Positions 53,890 through 61,385 of a stretch of DNA of 64,000 bases are shown piece after piece. Every line of letters starts with the position of its first letter. Within the stretch, counting starts at the first letter, position 1. The DNA lies in the NCBI RefSeq assembly GCF_019801145.1, contig NZ_JAHVJQ010000002.1, forward strand, positions 186,001-250,000. The letters are read 5' to 3'. The DNA comes from Leisingera aquaemixtae. Its GTDB lineage: Bacteria; Pseudomonadota; Alphaproteobacteria; Rhodobacterales; Rhodobacteraceae. The translations under genes and the position numbers were made by a program. Under the pieces are notes generated by a model. It was not told the DNA's origin. It worked only from the letters and a program-made list of their open reading frames with translations, and ran no database searches.

Positions 53890-55101
53890 TCAGAGCACAG
53901 TTTTTTTAATCTTAGCAAACTTATCCCAATGGAATTGCTTACCTTCTTTCCATGACGGGTATCCATTCACGATGGCCCAATGCTTCTTTTCGAACCATCT
54001 AAAGCGGACCTTCCTTTGGCTCTTCGACAGGCTCGGAGAGCTCAGAACCTTGTAAGTGGTTCGACGAAGTCTTTTGGCCTTCTTCTCTGCCTCTTCAGAC
54101 CACCAAACGTGTAGTCCAAGCGGGTTCTTTGGCACCAGATGGTAGCCCAAGAACGGAAATGCTTCATTGGGAGCATAAATCTTGGGGAACTGTTTTGCTT
54201 TGAGCGGCCCGGCAGGGTGTTGATGGAGCAACTTCTGAAGTATGTCGCGTAGTTCAAAGGCCGCGTTTTCACTTTTGCAAAGACAAAGATAGTTGTCCGC
54301 ATAGTTCACGATACGCCACGCTCCATCCGGGACGTTCTTAAGAACCCATGCAAGCAACAACTCTGCTGCAAAAGGCGAGACCTTCGAGCCTTCAGTCAAA
54401 CCCGACCGGGCCGATCCCCAATCGGCATCCATCAGCCCGAATTTTTCAAGGGGCGTTTCAGGAAGACCGTCGAGGTCCAAGCAAATCTTCTCTACCTCCT
54501 TCTCATACTGGGGAGAGAGAACGATATTGAGCTCATCACCAGAAAGTACATTGGTGACAACTCTTTCGGGCAGGGAGAGGTACTTTGCCACCCCTTCCCT
54601 GTCGAAACTCTTGAAGCAGTGATATACGTCTATCTCAAAGACGTGCCGGTAACCCTTGCGGTAAGCCCGTAGCAAATGCTTGATTGCGGCTTCCCGCCCG
54701 CCATTGAACTGGTACTGTTCCGCCTGAAGATCCCAACCAGCCAACAACAGGTTGCGCACTAGGATCTGGCGGGCCCGGTTTTCCAGCCCGAAACTCAGAA
54801 TGTACCGGTAGCTTCCCCACGTGTGGTCAGCACAATCAGGTTTCAACTTAGGATGCAGACGAACCTCTTCCGCGCAAGGTGTCCAAAGATGAAGCTTCCG
54901 TGCAATTGATTGCACGTCCTCTTCGCTGAATTGCTTCCCCAAATCTTTAACCGCCTCTTTCACCGCAGCGTAGCGACAAGCAAAGCTGTTCAAGTACTCC
55001 CTGCTGGCAGCGCGAAAGCCCTTGCCCTTGCCATGCGCCATTTGGACTTTGCTCCAAAGACGCCGCTCCTGGTGGAAAAGTTTTGATGATCTGACCGGCA
55101 T
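53890..55101 (-). CDS. Reverse transcriptase with YADN catalytic box
   Basis: This protein of about 403 residues has recognisable RT motifs: A in FEIDVYHCFKSFD (Asp near residue 158), B in LTEGSKVSPFAAELLLAW (about 235-252), C in IVNYADNYLCL (about 265-275) and D/E in PKIYAPNEAFPFLGYHLV. In motif C the second aspartate of YADD is Asn, read clearly as GAC-AAC. The ATG at 55101 follows GGGAG; a further ATG at 55182 would overlap the AlpA-like gene. No group II intron maturase or DGR accessory gene is seen. Single-gene RTs in defence islands are often anti-phage (DRT/Abi types); that role is inferred. Confidence 0.85.
   Translation of the reverse strand: MPVRSSKLFHQERRLWSKVQMAHGKGKGFRAASREYLNSFACRYAAVKEAVKDLGKQFSEEDVQSIARKLHLWTPCAEEVRLHPKLKPDCADHTWGSYRYILSFGLENRARQILVRNLLLAGWDLQAEQYQFNGGREAAIKHLLRAYRKGYRHVFEIDVYHCFKSFDREGVAKYLSLPERVVTNVLSGDELNIVLSPQYEKEVEKICLDLDGLPETPLEKFGLMDADWGSARSGLTEGSKVSPFAAELLLAWVLKNVPDGAWRIVNYADNYLCLCKSENAAFELRDILQKLLHQHPAGPLKAKQFPKIYAPNEAFPFLGYHLVPKNPLGLHVWWSEEAEKKAKRLRRTTYKVLSSPSLSKSQRKVRFRWFEKKHWAIVNGYPSWKEGKQFHWDKFAKIKKTVL
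54899..54916. repeat. Palindrome copy 3 (CGTGCAA-N4-TTGCACG)
   Basis: Perfect 7-bp arms with spacer TTGA lie inside the 5' part of the RT gene. Confidence 0.85.
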
Positions 55102-55124
55102 TCTTGGCTCCCAGAACTGAGAGT

Positions 55125-55140
55125 GTGCAAACAATTGCAC
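55125..55140. repeat. Palindrome copy 4 (GTGCAA-N4-TTGCAC), 24 bp before the RT start
   Basis: Perfect 6-bp arms with spacer ACAA; the 16 bases are the exact reverse complement of copy 1's core. It is placed as an operator would be for the RT gene. Confidence 0.85.
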
Positions 55141-55157
55141 GATCCACTCGTTGACGA

Positions 55158-55508
55158 TTACTGGTCCGCTGCCGTGCGGCATTTGACGGGCTGCATGCGC
55201 TGCTGCTCAACCCAATTATCAAACTCATCTAAGTCGATCAGAATTTTTCGCCCAATGCGCAATATGGCGGGTGCAAGCCCGTTGCCAGGGACAACTGCGC
55301 CACCCGTACCGAGACGGTCCTCCGCTTGAAAGATCGCGTGGCGCAGAAAACTCTCAGTTGCCCACCCATATTTTTTCAACGTCAGCATCTGCTTGACAGT
55401 CACGAGTTTGCGCTCCGACACAGGTGCGTTTTCGTTCAGTGCTGTTCCGTGATTATAGTGAGAGGGTGATTTCAGTGCGCTGGTCTGCGGTTTGTCTTTC
55501 TTGAGCAT
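55158..55508 (-). CDS. AlpA/excisionase-like small DNA-binding protein
   Basis: This 116-residue protein has a basic N terminus and a region KLVTVKQMLTLKKYGWATESFLRHAIFQ that fits an excisionase/MerR-like helix-turn-helix. It is followed by RIGRKILIDLDEFDNWVEQQ, the typical AlpA/Xis ending. The ATG at 55508 has an excellent AGGAGG before it. It lies upstream of the RT gene on the same strand. It may control excision of the island or its cargo promoters. Confidence 0.75.
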   Translation of the reverse strand: MLKKDKPQTSALKSPSHYNHGTALNENAPVSERKLVTVKQMLTLKKYGWATESFLRHAIFQAEDRLGTGGAVVPGNGLAPAILRIGRKILIDLDEFDNWVEQQRMQPVKCRTAADQ

Positions 55509-55663
55509 CGAACTATCCTCCTTGAAAACTCGATGCCCCAATTTTTTGTGGGTATTTTGGTGCTGTAAACAAACCCACCAAGAGAAAAAACATTATTTTA
55601 CAATATTTTAAGAACGTCTGGCTGGGTATTTATTAGCGACGTTTGATGCCCCAAAGACCCAAG

Positions 55664-56302
55664 CTAACCACGCCATTTAGCGATTCGCTTTCGAAGCGTT
55701 TCAGCTTTAGCAGCGTGTTGCTTACCGACTAATCGTTTCGCTAAGTCGTCTGCCAACTCACGGGTGCTCATCTTTGCAGCCGCTGCGCCGCAATCTGCCA
55801 ACAGTTTCTCAAACTCTGCTTTGATCGCGGCCCACTTCATTTCTGCTGGTGACTTCTTGGTACTAAGGAACCCCGTCGAAGACTTAGCTTTTTTCTTCGC
55901 GTAATAGTCTTCGGCTTTCTGCAAGTATCCTGTGGTATCGGGCCACTTCTTCAATGCCCACGTCACGAAGGTCCGCGTACTCATCATAATATCACGAGCA
56001 TCCTTCACCTCTAATGGTAAAGGCTGCGCTGGGTGGAGCGGATGTTCCGGGATTTCTCCCCTCAACGCCCTCAATGCTACAAGAAACGGGCGCCTAGTGT
56101 AGTCGTAAACCTCTGGCTCAGGCTGAGTATCCCACTGCATATACCCCTTACCAACGGGCTCCTCCTTAAGTGCCGGATTCACCTTTGCTACCAGGCAGCA
56201 CGCTGTGTGAAGGTCGATGAAGTTTCGTTGGAAGTATTTTTTCGTGGCTTCAACATAGTCGCTATCGGTCATGTCGAGTGACCATTGGATGTCGCTATTC
56301 AT
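55664..56302 (-). CDS. Hypothetical protein next to the integrase
   Basis: This protein of about 212 residues has no recognised motif. The N-terminal third contains AACCLVAKVNP-like sequence and a Trp-rich stretch (GYMQWDTQPEPEVYDY). The C-terminal half is Lys/Ala-rich and probably helical (KKAKSSTGFLSTKKSPAEMKWAAIKAEFEKLL, KRLVGKQHAAKAETLRKRIAKW). The ATG at 56302 overlaps the integrase end by eight bases; a GTG at 56314 is possible. Its overlap with the integrase suggests a role in the element's own biology. Confidence 0.6.
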   Translation of the reverse strand: MNSDIQWSLDMTDSDYVEATKKYFQRNFIDLHTACCLVAKVNPALKEEPVGKGYMQWDTQPEPEVYDYTRRPFLVALRALRGEIPEHPLHPAQPLPLEVKDARDIMMSTRTFVTWALKKWPDTTGYLQKAEDYYAKKKAKSSTGFLSTKKSPAEMKWAAIKAEFEKLLADCGAAAAKMSTRELADDLAKRLVGKQHAAKAETLRKRIAKWRG

Positions 56303-57353
56303 CGCCCAACACACCCTTCATAGTCTTCTCGAGAATAGTCTTGGTGTGGTCGTCACTCAGGTGCGCGTACCTGGATGCCATCTGAAACGACTTGTGCCCA
56401 AGGACGGCTGCAATTTCAGGCACTGAACCCCCATCCATAGCAATGTAGCTCGCTGCGGTATGCCTGAGGTCATGGAAACGGAAATCCTCTAGACCAGCTT
56501 CTTCAACCGCGCGGTACCAAGCGGACTTGATGTCAATTGGACGCAGGCCGCTACGGCCAGGAAACACGAGACCCGAGTTTGCCTCTTTCTGTTTGTAGAG
56601 CTGTTTTAGCCTATCCAAGATAGGCACAAGTAGATGCGTAGATCGCCGTGTGCCATTCTTTGTCTCTTCTATGATGACTTGCCCGGTTTCCAGGTTCACC
56701 CGATCCCAGTCTAGCTCCAGAATTTCCCGTCTGCGCAACCCCGTGGTAATCGCAATCAAAACGATGGTTTCAAGGAACTGGTTTTCGCTTTTGGAGCAAG
56801 CGGAGAGAAGGGCTACTCGCTCGGCTGCGTTCAAGAACCTCACTCTTCCTTGGGGTTCCTTCAGCTTCTTGACCCGCTTCATCGGGTTTTGCTCCAGCCA
56901 TCCGTATTCCCGAACTGTGATCTCGAGTACATGGTGGAGGGCCGCCCAGTAGCGGTTCACAGTCGCGTTTGAAACATTCCCTCCGCGTCTGCCACGATGC
57001 TCCGAGATAGAAGTCCTTGCCTTCAAGAGCCGGTCGGTCGTGACCTCAGAAAGCTTCAAGTCGCCAATGAGTGAGTTCCAAACTGACAGTTGCTGCTTCT
57101 GGTCCTTGGCCGACTTCTTGTCCGGTAGAACCTCGAGCACATAGCGATCTATGGCGTCCGCCAATGTGTGCTTTTTCGCTTCAGATCCAATCGGTCTCTT
57201 TCCAGCGTCGATTCCTGCTTCAATCTGCCTAGCCCAAGCTTCAGCATCGCTTTTGCGATCAAAGTATGCCGACTGCTGCTCATAGCCCTTGCGGCGAACC
57301 TGGGCTCGCCAACGAAAACCTTTCGCACTTTGCACTCTTTGAACAGACGCCAA
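56295..57353 (-). CDS. Tyrosine integrase of the tRNA-Lys island
   Basis: This phage-type integrase of about 352 residues has the arm-binding N terminus (VQRVQSAKGFRWRAQVRRKGYEQQSAYFDRKSDAEAWA). The catalytic residues are Arg in TGLRRREILELDW, His-x-x-Arg in FHDLRHTAASY, His in LGHKSFQMASRYAHL and Tyr in RYAHL. The TTG at 57353 is chosen because GGAG lies upstream and the protein then starts MASVQRV, as is usual for the family. A frame open to 57431 would run over the TTGCACC arm repeats. It is adjacent to attR and the tRNA. Confidence 0.88.
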   Translation of the reverse strand: MASVQRVQSAKGFRWRAQVRRKGYEQQSAYFDRKSDAEAWARQIEAGIDAGKRPIGSEAKKHTLADAIDRYVLEVLPDKKSAKDQKQQLSVWNSLIGDLKLSEVTTDRLLKARTSISEHRGRRGGNVSNATVNRYWAALHHVLEITVREYGWLEQNPMKRVKKLKEPQGRVRFLNAAERVALLSACSKSENQFLETIVLIAITTGLRRREILELDWDRVNLETGQVIIEETKNGTRRSTHLLVPILDRLKQLYKQKEANSGLVFPGRSGLRPIDIKSAWYRAVEEAGLEDFRFHDLRHTAASYIAMDGGSVPEIAAVLGHKSFQMASRYAHLSDDHTKTILEKTMKGVLGDE

Positions 57354-57411
57354 GCTCGCCACTCCGTTGGCAATGTTGGTTATCGTCAAGGATAGGGGGA
57401 TTTGTGGAGAT

Positions 57412-57429
57412 TTGCACCGTTTTTGCACC
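57412..57429. repeat. Right pair of TTGCACC repeats (candidate integrase arm sites)
   Basis: TTGCACC at 57412-57418 and 57423-57429 have the same 11-bp period as the left pair, 61 bases inside attR and upstream of the integrase start. Confidence 0.6.
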
Positions 57430-57490
57430 AAAAACCGTGTCAGCCCAGAAGGCTTATCCTGCTAGGCTTGTAGGTATTTGATTTTTAGGT

Positions 57491-57541
57491 AGGAAGTGGT
57501 GAGCCGTGCAGGATTCGAACCTGCGACCCACTGATTAAAAG
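57491..57541. repeat. attR of the tRNA-Lys island
   Basis: This is the right copy of the 51-bp repeat. It forms the 3' half of the intact tRNA-Lys plus six bases beyond the CCA end. Confidence 0.9.
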
Positions 57542-57572
57542 TCAGTTGCTCTACCAACTGAGCTAACGGCCC
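57497..57572 (-). tRNA. tRNA-Lys(TTT)
   Basis: A 76-base tRNA read on the minus strand has acceptor start GGGCCGT, D arm AGCTCAGTTGGTAGAGC, and anticodon arm ACTGA-CTTTTAA-TCAGT with anticodon TTT. The T arm contains GGTTCGAATCC and the CCA end is encoded. It is intact although it is the island's attachment site, because the island restores its 3' half. Confidence 0.97.
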
Positions 57573-57585
57573 ACTTCTTCGTCGC

Positions 57586-57614
57586 GGTCTAAGTGTTTTT
57601 CCCAGAAGGTTCAA
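57586..57614 (-). promoter_or_regulatory. Promoter of tRNA-Lys
   Basis: In minus-strand reading TTGAAC (57614-57609) and TAGACC (57591-57586) are 17 bases apart. The -10 box ends 13 bases before the tRNA. Confidence 0.55.
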
Positions 57615-57759
57615 GCACTTATTTCGCTTTGGTCCGGCGTGGCGGTGTGTGTCACGCTGTCCCGATAGGCGGCGTATCTAGGGCCAGTGCGGCGGGGGGT
57701 CAACCCCTTTTTTCAACTTTTCTCAGCGAAGGCTGGATTCATCTCCGCGCCGGGTCTAT

Positions 57760-58602
57760 ATGCCCGCCATGAGCACCTCGGCAGACACAAAACTCCCCTT
57801 CATGAAGATGCACGGGCTGGGCAACGACTTCGTCGTTGTCGACGCGCGCATGCAGGATATTGCCATCACCCCGGCAATGGCCAAGGGAATCGCGCACCGC
57901 CAGTTCGGCGTCGGCTTCGACCAGCTGACGGTGATTTCGAACGGCCCGGGCGACGCGCATTTGACCTTTTACAATGCCGACGGCTCCACCTCCGCGGCCT
58001 GCGGCAATGCCACCCGCTGCATTGCCCGTCACCTGATCCTGGAAACCGGCAAACCGGAGCTGCACCTGACCACCGACCGCGGCGACCTTTATGCCCGCGA
58101 CGCCGGCAGCGGGCTCACCTCCGTCAACATGGGGGCGCCGCAGCTGGACTGGCAGGACATTCCCCTGGCCGAGGAAGCGGACACGCTGGAGCTGCCGATC
58201 GAGGGAGGCCCCACAGCCACCGGCATGGGCAACCCCCATTGCACCTTCTTTGTCGAAGACGCAGAGGTTATTCCGCTGGAGGAATTCGGCCAGCGCTATG
58301 AGCACCACACGCTCTACCCGCAGCGCACCAATGTGCAGGTTGCCCAGGTGACCGGCCCCGACCGCATCCGCATGCGCGTCTGGGAGCGCGGTGTGGGGGT
58401 TACACTGGCCTCCGGCTCCTCCTCCTGCGCAACGGCCGTTGCAGCCGCACGGCGCGGGCTGACGGGCCGCAAGGTGCAGATCGACCTGGACGGCGGCACC
58501 CTGTGGATCGACTGGGCCGAGGACGGCGTCTGGATGACCGGCCCGACCATGCATGTGTTCGACGGCACCTTCACCCGTGAATTCCTGGAGTCGCTGGCAT
58601 GA
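57760..58602 (+). CDS. dapF: Diaminopimelate epimerase
   Basis: This 280-residue DapF converts LL- to meso-diaminopimelate for peptidoglycan and lysine. It has FMKMHGLGNDFVVVDAR at the start. The two catalytic cysteines lie in DGSTSAACGNATRC (near residue 82) and in ASGSSSCATAVAA (near 225). It overlaps the mtaB start by four bases. The start ATG at 57760 or nine bases later are both possible. Confidence 0.97.
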   Translation: MPAMSTSADTKLPFMKMHGLGNDFVVVDARMQDIAITPAMAKGIAHRQFGVGFDQLTVISNGPGDAHLTFYNADGSTSAACGNATRCIARHLILETGKPELHLTTDRGDLYARDAGSGLTSVNMGAPQLDWQDIPLAEEADTLELPIEGGPTATGMGNPHCTFFVEDAEVIPLEEFGQRYEHHTLYPQRTNVQVAQVTGPDRIRMRVWERGVGVTLASGSSSCATAVAAARRGLTGRKVQIDLDGGTLWIDWAEDGVWMTGPTMHVFDGTFTREFLESLA

Positions 58603-59861
58603 GCGTGCCCAAGTTCACCACCCTCGGCTGCCGTCTAAACGCCTATGAGACCGAGGCGATGAAAGAGCTGAGCCAGCAGGCGGGCCTGGAAAACGCCGTG
58701 GTGGTCAACACCTGCGCTGTGACCGCTGAGGCCGTGCGCAAGGCGCGCCAGGAGATCCGCAAGCTGCGCCGCGAAAATCCGGAGGCGCCGATCATCGTGA
58801 CCGGCTGCGCGGCCCAGACCGAGCCGGAAACCTTTGCCTCTATGGAAGAGGTCACCCGCGTCATCGGCAATACCGAGAAGATGCAGGCCGAGACCTGGCA
58901 GCAGATCGCCAAGGGCCCGGATTTCATCGGGACGACGGAGAAAGTCCAGGTCGACGACATCATGTCGGTGACGGAGACTGCAGGCCACCTGATCGACGGT
59001 TTCGGCACCCGCAGCCGCGCCTATGTGCAGGTCCAGAACGGCTGCGACCACCGCTGCACCTTCTGCATCATCCCCTACGGCCGCGGCAACTCCCGCTCGG
59101 TCCCTGCCGGTGTGGTGATCGACCAGATCAAGCGGCTGGTGGACAGGGGCTACAACGAGGTGGTTCTGACCGGCGTGGACCTGACCTCCTGGGGCGCCGA
59201 TCTGCCCGCACAGCCCCGCCTGGGCGACCTAGTGATGCGGATCCTGAAACTGGCGCCGGACCTGCCGCGGCTGCGCATCTCCTCGATCGATTCGATTGAG
59301 GCGGACGAAAACCTGATGCAGGCGATTGCCACCGAACCGCGGCTGATGCCGCATCTGCACCTGTCGCTGCAGCACGGCGACGATCTGATCCTGAAACGCA
59401 TGGCCCGGCGCCACCTGCGCGACGACGCCATTGCGTTTTGCGAGGAAGCCCGCCGGCTGCGCCCGGAGATGACCTTTGGCGCCGACATCATCGCGGGCTT
59501 CCCGACCGAGTCTGACGCTCATTTCGAAAACTCGCTAAAGCTGGTCACCGACTGCGGCCTGACCTGGCTGCACGTCTTCCCTTATTCCAAGCGCGAGGGC
59601 ACCCCGGCGGCGAAGATCCCGAACCAGGTGAACGGCAATGTGATCAAGGAGCGCGCCGCCCGCTTGCGCGCCGCCGGCGACGCGCAGATCAGCCGCCATC
59701 TGGCAGAGCAGGTCGGCAAGACCCACCGCATCCTGATGGAAAACCCGCACATGGGCCGCACCGAGCAGTTTACCGAGGTGGCATTTACAATGCCGCAGGA
59801 AGAAGGCCGGATTGTCAGCGCAGTGATTGCCGGCGTTGAGGGCCACCAGCTGGTGGCTTGA
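58599..59861 (+). CDS. mtaB: tRNA t6A37 methylthiotransferase MtaB
   Basis: This 420-residue radical SAM methylthiotransferase has an N-terminal UPF0004 domain (LGCRLNAYETEAM, VNTCAVTAEAVRKARQ, TGCAAQTEPE). The radical SAM cysteine triad is in GCDHRCTFCIIP (near residue 148), and a C-terminal TRAM-like end follows. The GCRLNAYE motif groups it with MtaB rather than MiaB. It modifies N6-threonylcarbamoyladenosine at tRNA position 37. It is translationally coupled to dapF. Confidence 0.94.
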   Translation: MSVPKFTTLGCRLNAYETEAMKELSQQAGLENAVVVNTCAVTAEAVRKARQEIRKLRRENPEAPIIVTGCAAQTEPETFASMEEVTRVIGNTEKMQAETWQQIAKGPDFIGTTEKVQVDDIMSVTETAGHLIDGFGTRSRAYVQVQNGCDHRCTFCIIPYGRGNSRSVPAGVVIDQIKRLVDRGYNEVVLTGVDLTSWGADLPAQPRLGDLVMRILKLAPDLPRLRISSIDSIEADENLMQAIATEPRLMPHLHLSLQHGDDLILKRMARRHLRDDAIAFCEEARRLRPEMTFGADIIAGFPTESDAHFENSLKLVTDCGLTWLHVFPYSKREGTPAAKIPNQVNGNVIKERAARLRAAGDAQISRHLAEQVGKTHRILMENPHMGRTEQFTEVAFTMPQEEGRIVSAVIAGVEGHQLVA

Positions 59862-60052
59862 ACCGGACGGGAATTGCCAACACTAAGCTTTCCCGCTAAA
59901 TATCAAAGCACGGTCCCGGATACCTGCCGCTCGCGGCCTCTGGCCATGGTGAAATCCGGACAAGGTTTATCCTGACGCCTGGGTGCACTCCCGGACAGCA
60001 ACGCGAGCCCTGTCTGCAACGGCATTAGCACCCTTTTGCGAAAGGACCTTCC

Positions 60053-60490
60053 ATGCAGACAAACTCTGCCCTTCCTTCTGTTGCGCAGCTCAAAGCCGAA
60101 GCACGGCTGCTGCGCAAGCATTCCGAAGCCCAGTGCCAGCCCATCAGCCACAGCACCGCCTTGGAGCGAATTGCCCAGTATTACGGCTTCCGCGACTGGA
60201 ACACTCTCAGCGCCCGTGCTTCCAACGCGCCGGAGCTGCAGGTGGGGATGCGGGTCGAAGGGCGTTATCTAGGCCAGCCCTTCACCGGCTATGTCCACGG
60301 GCTGACAGCCTGCGGCAGCAACGGCCACCGCAGGATCACCTTGCAATTCGACACGCCGGTGGACGTGGTCCAGTTCGACAGCTTCTCGTCCTGGCGGCAC
60401 CGGGTATCCGCGGTCATCAATGCGGACGACCGCTCGCCGCAGAAGACCTCCAACGGCCTTCCGCATCTGACGGTCAGCCCGCTGGCCTAG
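60053..60490 (+). CDS. Glyoxalase-related protein domain (Glyoxalase_8-like)
   Basis: This 145-residue protein has the N-terminal signature SVAQLKAEARLLRKHSEAQCQPISHSTALERIAQYYGFRDWNTLSA. It is seen in a small family named glyoxalase-related. The C-terminal half is a beta-rich segment (GMRVEGRYLGQPFTGYVHGL, RRITLQFDTPVDVVQF). No catalytic residues can be assigned. It stands alone between mtaB and the convergent petC with terminators at its end. Confidence 0.7.
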   Translation: MQTNSALPSVAQLKAEARLLRKHSEAQCQPISHSTALERIAQYYGFRDWNTLSARASNAPELQVGMRVEGRYLGQPFTGYVHGLTACGSNGHRRITLQFDTPVDVVQFDSFSSWRHRVSAVINADDRSPQKTSNGLPHLTVSPLA

Positions 60491-60517
60491 GCCGCCAAGC
60501 ACGCCCCCAGCAATGAA

Positions 60518-60548
60518 AAACCCCCGCAAGTGGCACTTGCGGGGGTTT
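60518..60548. terminator. Bidirectional terminator between glyoxalase-like gene and petC
   Basis: A 14-bp perfect stem pairs AAACCCCCGCAAGT at 60518-60531 with its complement at 60535-60548 around a GGC loop. It serves the convergent petC operon as well. Confidence 0.9.
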
Positions 60549-60577
60549 GATGTTTCAGCGCTGTCAGCCGCCGGGGA

Positions 60578-61366
60578 TCAGTGCTTGCCCTTGTGCGGCG
60601 CCCACAGGCGCTTGTTGGTCAGATACAGCATCACCGACAGCAGGGTCAGGAACAGCACGCCGACAAAACCGGCCTGCTTGCGCGCCATCATCTTGGGCTC
60701 GGCGGTCCACATCAGGAAAGCCGCGACGTCCTGCGCCATGGCGTCCACGTCGTTGGCGTGGCCGTCTGCGAATTCCACCTGCTCGTCCGACAGCGGCGGC
60801 GCCATCGAGATCCAGCCGCCCGGGAAGGCGGTGTTCTCATAGAAGATGGTGCCAGCCTCTTCCTTTTCCTCTCCGGTGTAGCCGGCCAGCAGCGAGGCGA
60901 TGTATTCGGCACCGCCCATGCCCTTGAACAGCTGGTTGATGCCCAGGCCGTAGGGGCCGTGGAAACCCGCACGCGCCTTAGCCATCATGCTGAGGTCCGG
61001 GGCGCCGGCGTTGTTGTTCTCCGGGAAATTGTCGACCGGCTTGGCCGGGCGGTCCTCATCCAGTTCCGGATCGTAGACGCTGAAGTTGTCAGCTGCGTAG
61101 GCACGCACCTGGTCTTCCGGCATCTGCGGGCCGCCCTCGTCCGACAGGGTGCGGATCGGCACCAGCTTCAGCCCGTGGCAGGCTGCGCAGACTTCGGTGT
61201 AGATCTGCAGGCCGCGCTGCAGCTGATTGCGGTCGTAGGTGCCGAACGGCCCTTCGAACGAGAAGGCGTAGTCGGTGATGTGCTGCTCGCCGCCGCCTGC
61301 TGCGTAAGACGCAGCAGGGATCATGGCCAGAGCGAAGGCGGCACCGGTTGCCAGTTTCTTGAACAT
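60578..61366 (-). CDS. petC: Cytochrome c1 of the bc1 complex
   Basis: This 262-residue protein has a signal peptide ([18 protein letters not shown]), the haem motif CAACHGLK near residue 55 and PNLS-like [12 protein letters not shown]. An axial-Met region follows, with a C-terminal membrane anchor ([17 protein letters not shown]). It carries electrons from the Rieske protein to cytochrome c. The ATG at 61366 is chosen from the signal peptide. It is the last gene of petABC, 19 bases after petB. Confidence 0.95.
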   Translation of the reverse strand: MFKKLATGAAFALAMIPAASYAAGGGEQHITDYAFSFEGPFGTYDRNQLQRGLQIYTEVCAACHGLKLVPIRTLSDEGGPQMPEDQVRAYAADNFSVYDPELDEDRPAKPVDNFPENNNAGAPDLSMMAKARAGFHGPYGLGINQLFKGMGGAEYIASLLAGYTGEEKEEAGTIFYENTAFPGGWISMAPPLSDEQVEFADGHANDVDAMAQDVAAFLMWTAEPKMMARKQAGFVGVLFLTLLSVMLYLTNKRLWAPHKGKH

Positions 61367-61385
61367 TGTCAGGTGTTCCTTCTTC

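Larger units (their letters stand above)
45463..57541. mobile_element. Genomic island integrated in tRNA-Lys(TTT)
   Basis: A 51-bp repeat with one mismatch flanks the region (45463-45513 and 57491-57541). The right copy is the 3' half of an intact tRNA-Lys and the left copy is an orphan 3' half. A tyrosine integrase lies just inside the right end. The island is clearly more A+T-rich than its surroundings and holds about a dozen cargo genes of defence character: deaminases, a NotI-like restriction enzyme, a C5 methylase, a reverse transcriptase and a PD-(D/E)XK nuclease. Paired TTGCACC repeats near both ends look like integrase arm sites. I see no transfer or plasmid genes, so it is probably an integrative element mobilised by its integrase. 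A second integrase inside may reflect an older nested insertion. Confidence 0.9.

Noticed and set aside
53890-55182. Diversity-generating retroelement or retron
   Set aside because: No adenine-targeted template/variable repeat pair, accessory Avd-like gene, or retron msr/msd-like repeat was visible beside the RT.
53890-55182. Group II intron
   Set aside because: The RT lacks a visible maturase/endonuclease extension, and no domain V-like hairpin with intron boundaries was seen.
49343-55612. GTTCTTA words at 49343, 49354, 52499 and (reverse) near 55604 as a shared promoter box
   Set aside because: The word is short and the flanks differ; four hits in an A+T-rich stretch are not convincing.
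45463-57541. CRISPR array
   Set aside because: The repeated palindromes are kilobases apart with no regular spacers and no cas genes.
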